Below, in pieces: positions 61,301 through 64,000 of a stretch of 64,000 nucleotides of DNA. Numbering within the stretch: position 1 is the first letter of the stretch; the number at the start of each line of letters is the position of its first letter. The notes beneath the pieces are model-generated. The model was not told the DNA's origin. It made no database searches and saw only the letters and a list, made by a program, of their open reading frames with translations. A program made the position numbers and the translations under genes. The stretch lies in contig JAQFVV010012544.1 of NCBI GenBank assembly GCA_028023455.1, forward strand, positions 186,001 through 250,000, in the 5' to 3' direction. This DNA comes from Epiperipatus broadwayi. Its lineage: Eukaryota > Onychophora > Udeonychophora > Euonychophora > Peripatidae.

Positions 61301-61349
61301 GATGAGTGGTATATATTACCTTTATATTATAATGTTTTATAGCACATCC

Positions 61350-62960
61350 AATATTGTCTATAGTTTCTTTTGGACTTCCAAAAATTGACAAAACATATAC
61401 ACTCCTTTGTCCTATAGTGAGCACAATTGGATCTCCTGTTCACGTTTTAGCTAGATATTTATTTGATTTAATAAACCCTACAATTTTGTCTATTAAATCA
61501 TATGATAAAAACTCTACACATTTTATTCTTTTAATAAAAAATATAAAAATTAATACAAATAATATTCTAGTCAGCTTTGATGTTACTTCTTTATTTACAA
61601 ATGTTCCAATTCGTAAAACTTTAAACATCATTTCTAAATGATGCAATTTACCAGAACATATTAATTTAACTAAACATTGCCTTTTGAATATTTATTTTAT
61701 ATATAATCAAAAATATTATAACAAATTTTTGATACTCCAATGAGCTCACCAATCTCAGGTGTAATAGCTAATTTTTTTTTTGAATATATAAAAACTTCTG
61801 CTTTAGAGTCAGCACCTTTAAAACATCTTATTTGGCTCAGATAAATAGATGATACATTTATCACAATGGCTACAAGGTAAAGACAATTTACATCATTTTT
61901 TCACACATATAAACAACATATATCCTAGTATTAAATTTACAATGGAAGCAAACCCTAATAAAAAACTTCCTTTTTTAATATATGTGTCATTGAGAAAAAA
62001 ATTAATCTTTTTATCTTTTTCAATTTGCAGAAAATCTACACACTCAGACAAATATTTAAAATTTTCATCTCATTATCATCCATTTCAAATAATTTTTGTT
62101 GCAAAAACTCTTTTCACTAAAGCTATTAACCTCTTTTCAGATAAATCAAAGCTCAAGAATGAAATAAATCATATAAGCAATGTTTTATCAGCTAAGGACT
62201 ATAATAATAAAACAATACACAGCCTTAATTTAAACCTCAAACAATTAAAATAGAAGACAAAAAGAAAAAAAACACTGTTATGGTTTGTAATCATTATATA
62301 AATGGAACTACTGAGAATATTTGACATATTCTAAGACATTATAATATAAAGATAGCACATATCATTCAGCAAAATAAATAATAGGATTATAACCAAGTCA
62401 AAAGACTCAATCCCTCTTCAAGCACATGATGTTTATGAAATTCCATGTAACATCTGTATAGATTTGTATATAGCCATGAGTAATTATTGCATCAATGTTA
62501 CAAGAAATGAACATATTACTGCAGTTCAAAACACTCATCATCAGCAGCACTACATCATCATGTTATAGATACAGGTCATAATATTGCTTTTTTTATACAA
62601 GAATATTATTCCTATATGATACTCTCCAACTATGTCAGATAGAGAAACCATTGAAATCTTTAAAAGATTATAATGTATCAATAAATATGATGATAATGCA
62701 AATTACCTATATTTGGAAAAAAAATTAAAAAGTCATTAATCTAAAATAATTTCTCATAATTTTATTTTTATTTTTTTATTAATAGAATGTCCATTATTGT
62801 TATACATCAGAATTTGCAGCACCTCTGCAATTACTTTATATTTGTTACTTACTACCTAATTTATCATTGGTTGTATCAGTAAAAATCAAACTTTAATTGG
62901 CCAACTCCAAACGAAGACAAAGCTTTGTTAAAACATTTGCATAATATTAAATTCAACTCA
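61350..62960 (+). pseudogene. Penelope-like element relic, RT plus GIY-YIG, plus strand
   Basis: The longest PLE in the window. 61354-61641 is open and reads FGLPKIDK, CPIVSTIGSPVHVLARYLFD and SFDVTSLFTNVP (RT motif A with its Asp). 61743-61860 reads MSSPISGVIANFFFEY (the MGSPLSP-type motif) and WLR-stop-IDDTF, in which the first residue of the YVDD-like motif has become a stop. 61849-62253 is open: FTMEANPNKKLPFLIYVSL and CRKSTHSDKYLKFSSHYHPF. The GIY-YIG start VYEIPCNIC is at 62433. The YIG residues and the Glu helix are eroded. N-terminal RT is missing. Confidence 0.85.
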
Positions 62961-63290
62961 GATACTTTATAAAAGTTATATTAATTTTTAGTGTGAGAAA
63001 AAGTTCTTTCAAAAATAAATTGCTATTTATTTATTCTAAGATATCAATATGCGGCAACATAAAAGTATAAGTAAACAAAAAGATCGCTTTACTTATAGAA
63101 AAGTAAATATTTCTTTTTATTACACTTCAATATTTGTACTAAAATCTTCAATATTTTTGAAAATAATTTTGTTTTTTTATTATTCTGTCTGAGAATTATG
63201 TTTAGTTTCCATAAATATAATAATAATTTAAATGTATCGAAATGAAAATCTCAGTTTTCTTTATTTTCTTTGATCAGGTTTCTTTGTCTT
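62961..63290. other. AT-rich sequence, no gene
   Basis: Nothing recognised. Confidence 0.6.
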
Positions 63291-63293
63291 TCG

Positions 63294-63500
63294 CCAATCA
63301 GATGTCTTTTTGGCTGAGAGTGCTAAGAACCAATCACAAATAATTTCTTCTTTGTTTAGGTTTAAATGCTTTTTTCTCTATTTTTCTTCTAAAATAAATC
63401 GGAAGATCCATCAAGATTTTAAAAACAATTCAATAGTTTTAACGAATTTTGATGAAAACGAACTGAGTTAGAGTGATTCAGATGTCGACGAGGAGTCGGA
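63294..63500 (+). other. CCAAT sites and short acidic coding-like stretch
   Basis: GCCAATCAG (63294) and AACCAATCAC (63328) precede an open stretch KINRKIHQDFKNNSIV and LTNFDENELS (about 63391-63470), a TAG, and then SDSDVDEESEGKKG to a TAA. The acidic Ser/Asp/Glu run resembles N-termini of some transposases and nuclear proteins; no domain is recognised. The minus-strand frame over it (63419-63610) is probably its shadow. Confidence 0.25.
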
Positions 63501-63589
63501 GGGGAAAAAGGGTTAACTGAAAACATCAATATATATATATATGAAGAAAAAGCGGACAGGAAACACACACAGAGAATGAAACACTCTAT

Positions 63590-64000
63590 AATTTTTTCTT
63601 TCACTTTCAACTTATGATAAAAAAAGAGAGTTCTTTCAAGATAAAAAACATTGAAAAAAAATGAAATTTTGATAAAAGAAGGTTCATATAATCTACTAAA
63701 AAATTCTCAAAAAAAAAAAAAAAAGATAAATATGATTTTAAATTCAATAAGGATTTCATGAATGGAGGGGAATTAAAAGGGGTTATTTAAATTATAAGGA
63801 AAGAAAAGAAGAGGAGAGAAAAAAGATTAAAAAGAGAATAAAAAATGAGAAAAGGGGGAAGATTCAAGAGAGAAAGAGAGAAAAAGAGCAAATATGATGA
63901 GGAATAAAAAAAAAAAAGAATATTGAAGGGGAGAATCAGATAAAAAAAAATGAACTAAATTAAAAAAATAATAAATATGATGATATTCCTAACGAATACT
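63590..64000. repeat. purine-rich low-complexity tract
   Basis: The plus strand is almost entirely A and G (GAAAGAAAAG, GAGAGAAAAAAG, AAAAAGAGCAAA) to the window end. No gene seen. Confidence 0.7.

Noticed and set aside
60910-61302. 130-codon plus-strand frame
   Set aside because: Antisense shadow of the minus-strand PLE endonuclease relic, whose GIY-type residues read correctly only on the minus strand.
61197-61646. minus-strand frames over the RT
   Set aside because: Shadows of the plus-strand PLE RT (SFDVTSLFTNVP reads on plus).

Overview
This window is animal-type (metazoan) nuclear DNA, about three quarters A+T. It is full of (TA)n microsatellites and has almost no long open frames. 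The dominant content is debris of Penelope-like retroelements (PLEs: reverse transcriptase plus a C-terminal GIY-YIG endonuclease). Around and between the PLE pieces lie short repeats that carry type I hammerhead ribozyme (HHR) cores. A mariner relic, a TTAA-flanked (piggyBac-like) non-autonomous element and tiny tRNA-Gly-derived SINEs are also present. This mix fits an AT-rich invertebrate (cnidarian, flatworm, mollusc or similar); the sequence alone does not fix the species. There is no bacterial-style operon, CRISPR array or functional rRNA/tRNA gene.

Layout. 1-3 kb: a possible 3' end of a spliced gene (two phase-compatible exons, 2025-2116 and 2780-2852) and a weak minus-strand relic that may derive from a ligand-gated channel. 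3.49-7.66 kb: a young tandem array of a 418-bp unit, eight copies one way and two the other, every copy with a well-formed HHR. 7.68-11.05 kb: two PLE copies in opposite orientation. 13.5-14.4 kb: an inverted pair of a second HHR-repeat family. 15.3-17.8 kb: a CCAAT/TATA promoter-like site opening a G-skewed, ORF-free stretch that ends in AATAAA signals. 18.7-20.3 kb: inverted arms holding a PLE endonuclease relic. 21.35-22.58 kb: dead mariner with recognisable ends. 23.6 kb: a run of 53 G. 26.3-26.7 kb: a palindromic pair of a third HHR family. 27.9-28.4 kb: SINE-like pieces. 31.8-33.4 kb: a fold-back with a PLE endonuclease relic, split by a 765-bp TTAA-flanked element. 36.7-39.5 kb: three PLE relics with an HHR-family repeat between two divergent ones. 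40.1-40.6 kb: the only intact element ORF, a 173-codon GIY-YIG protein. 49.0-49.3 kb: a long hairpin. 51.9-58.4 kb: a 2.5-kb segment duplicated in direct orientation; the second copy later received a tRNA-Gly SINE and a 228-bp HHR element with a 13-bp target-site duplication. 60.7-63.0 kb: another inverted pair of PLE copies. The remaining blocks are AT-rich sequence in which I see no gene.

How it fits together. PLEs supply reverse transcriptase and endonuclease. The HHR repeats look like PLE terminal repeats (pLTRs) or non-autonomous retrozyme-like passengers: short units with palindromic, loopless stem III, able to form double hammerheads in multimeric RNA, found as tandem arrays, inverted pairs and single copies with a TSD. 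The best candidate for an active or recently active system is the 418-bp array at 3.5-7.7 kb.
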